This document shows positions 13,303 through 14,484 of a stretch of DNA of 14,484 nucleotides, piece by piece. The stretch covers positions 1-14,484 of the forward strand of contig CAZOXZ010000060.1 of NCBI GenBank assembly GCA_964583865.1. Direction: 5' to 3'. The position numbers and the translations under genes were made by a program. The stretch is from DASSBG01 sp964583865 (GTDB lineage: Bacteria > Pseudomonadota > Gammaproteobacteria > Xanthomonadales > Rhodanobacteraceae). Each line of letters starts with the position of its first letter. The stretch's first letter is position 1. A model generated the notes under the pieces. That model ran no database searches. It had not been told where the DNA came from and saw only the letters and a program-made list of their open reading frames with translations.

Positions 13303-14484
13303 GCGCCGGCGCATTGGTGGTTCTGGTCAAGGCCAGCTATTTCCTGGCCGCGGTGCTCTTCATCGTCGGCCTGAAACGCATGAGCCGCCCGAATACCGCG
13401 CGCGGCGGCATTGTCTGGGCCGGTGTCGGCATGCTGGTGGCCGTGCTGGCGACATTTTTCCTGCCCGGCATGCAGCATATCGGCCTGATGATCGCGGCCC
13501 TGGCGGGCGCCGGTGTCGTCGCCTGGTGGTCCGGAAAGCGCGTGGCGATGACCGCCATGCCGCAGATGGTGGCGATTTACAACGGTCTGGGCGGCGGCGC
13601 GGCCGCGGCCATCGGTGCCGTCGAGTTGCTGGCCGTCAGCCGCATCGTCGCCGGCTCGCAGGCACAGCATGCATTTCCGGCGTTGACGGTCATCGTGCTG
13701 GCGGTGCTGGGCGCCCTGATCGGCGCGGTGTCACTGACCGGCTCCCTGATTGCCTTCGGCAAACTGCAAGGTTGGATCGACCGGCGTTTCACCTTCTTTG
13801 GACAACACATCGTCAACCTGCTGGTACTGGCGGCCGCCGTGGCCCTGGGCGTGGGCATCATTCTCGGCCATGTCGGCATGGGCATGGTGGCCTTGTTCTT
13901 CGCGACCGCTCTGCTGTACGGCGTGCTGATGACCCTGCCCATCGGCGGCGCCGACATGCCGGTGGTGATTTCGCTGTTCAACGCCCTGACGGGTCTCGCC
14001 GTGGCCTTCGAGGGCTTCGTGCTGCAGAACGAGGCCATGATCATCGCCGGGATGGTGGTCGGCGCGGCCGGCACCCTGCTGACCCAGCTGATGGCCAAGG
14101 CCATGAATCGCTCCCTGTGGAATGTGCTGTTCGGCGGCTTCGGCAGCGCTGGCGGCGCGGCGGCAGGCGAGGGTGTCGAGGGTGAAATGAAACCCATCGA
14201 CGCCAGCGATGCCGGCATGATGATGGCCTGGGCCGAGCGTGTGGTCATCGTGCCCGGCTATGGCATGGCCGTGGCTCAGGCCCAACACAAGGTCTGGGAA
14301 TTCGCCAAGGCGCTCATCGACCGTGGCGTCAAGGTGCGCTTTGCCATCCACCCGGTGGCCGGGCGCATGCCAGGACACATGAACGTGCTCCTGGCCGAGG
14401 CCGGCGTGCCCTACGACCTCATCGCCGACATGGACGACATCAACCCCGAGTTCCCCAACACCGACGTGGCCCTGGTGATCGGCG
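13299..14484 (+). CDS. pntB: NAD(P) transhydrogenase subunit beta (3' truncated by window edge)
   Basis: The frame is open from the ATG at 13299 to the right edge: 395 codons of an expected ~465. GGGAG lies seven bases upstream, and the ATGA overlap with alpha-2 indicates coupling. The N-terminal ~280 residues are hydrophobic helices of the proton channel with MPQMVAIYNGLGGGAAAAIG, IGGADMPVVISLFNALTG and LWNVLFGGFGSAGG. After a short linker comes NADP(H)-binding domain III, with VVIVPGYGMAVAQAQHKVWE and FAIHPVAGRMPGHMNVLLAE. The protein works in the inner membrane with both alpha parts to make NADPH. No frameshift is seen in the visible part; the end of domain III, including the last NADP-contacting loop, is outside the window. 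Confidence 0.96.
   Translation, partial: MSAGALVVLVKASYFLAAVLFIVGLKRMSRPNTARGGIVWAGVGMLVAVLATFFLPGMQHIGLMIAALAGAGVVAWWSGKRVAMTAMPQMVAIYNGLGGGAAAAIGAVELLAVSRIVAGSQAQHAFPALTVIVLAVLGALIGAVSLTGSLIAFGKLQGWIDRRFTFFGQHIVNLLVLAAAVALGVGIILGHVGMGMVALFFATALLYGVLMTLPIGGADMPVVISLFNALTGLAVAFEGFVLQNEAMIIAGMVVGAAGTLLTQLMAKAMNRSLWNVLFGGFGSAGGAAAGEGVEGEMKPIDASDAGMMMAWAERVVIVPGYGMAVAQAQHKVWEFAKALIDRGVKVRFAIHPVAGRMPGHMNVLLAEAGVPYDLIADMDDINPEFPNTDVALVIG

Noticed and set aside
1..14484. tRNA, rRNA, CRISPR, insertion sequence or prophage
   Set aside because: No regular repeat-spacer array, transposase, integrase, terminal inverted repeats or tRNA cloverleaf was seen; all spacers are under about 225 bases.

Overview
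The window is a chromosomal stretch of a high-GC Gram-negative bacterium. It carries no insertion sequence, phage gene, tRNA, rRNA or CRISPR array. Gene content (bacterial-type AspRS, an alkyltransferase-like DNA-repair protein, a TPR-tailed Ser/Thr kinase, a three-gene proton-pumping transhydrogenase, and a sigma/DUF3619-like/DUF3106-like cluster) and base composition suit a gammaproteobacterium of the Xanthomonadales type. That assignment is inferred from gene families, not from a marker gene.

Left part (1-2321). The 3' two thirds of aspS run off the left edge. It is convergent with, and overlaps by 19 nt, a minus-strand short-chain dehydrogenase that resembles quinoid dihydropteridine reductase and lacks the usual catalytic Ser. 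Divergent from it is a small alkyltransferase-like (ATL) protein with Trp in place of the MGMT acceptor Cys. The spacer between these two holds a perfect 8-bp inverted repeat.

Centre (2361-8521). A membrane Ser/Thr kinase with an extracytoplasmic TPR domain ends at a GC-rich hairpin. A TMEM43-family membrane protein and a MAPEG-family protein follow as a pair. A Nudix hydrolase on the minus strand and a secreted beta-propeller protein on the plus strand diverge from one spacer.

Right part (8640-14484). On the minus strand, a YdjA-like nitroreductase is coupled through a GTGA overlap to a stand-alone PolA-like 5'-3' exonuclease. The spacer between the propeller and the exonuclease contains two copies of a 12-nt repeat flanking a third segment complementary to both. 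Then comes the proton-translocating NAD(P) transhydrogenase: subunit alpha-1 (10204-11307), alpha-2 (12979-13302) and beta (13299 to the right edge, truncated).

The most unusual feature of the layout is that the transhydrogenase operon is split. Alpha-1 is separated from alpha-2/beta by an antiparallel, tightly packed operon encoding a sigma-70-family factor, a membrane-anchored DUF3619-like candidate anti-sigma protein and a secreted DUF3106-like protein. A good promoter (TCGACC-18-TATGAT) in front of alpha-2 suggests that the two halves are transcribed separately. All spacers are under 300 bases; the longest, 12758-12978, is the divergent sigma/alpha-2 promoter region.
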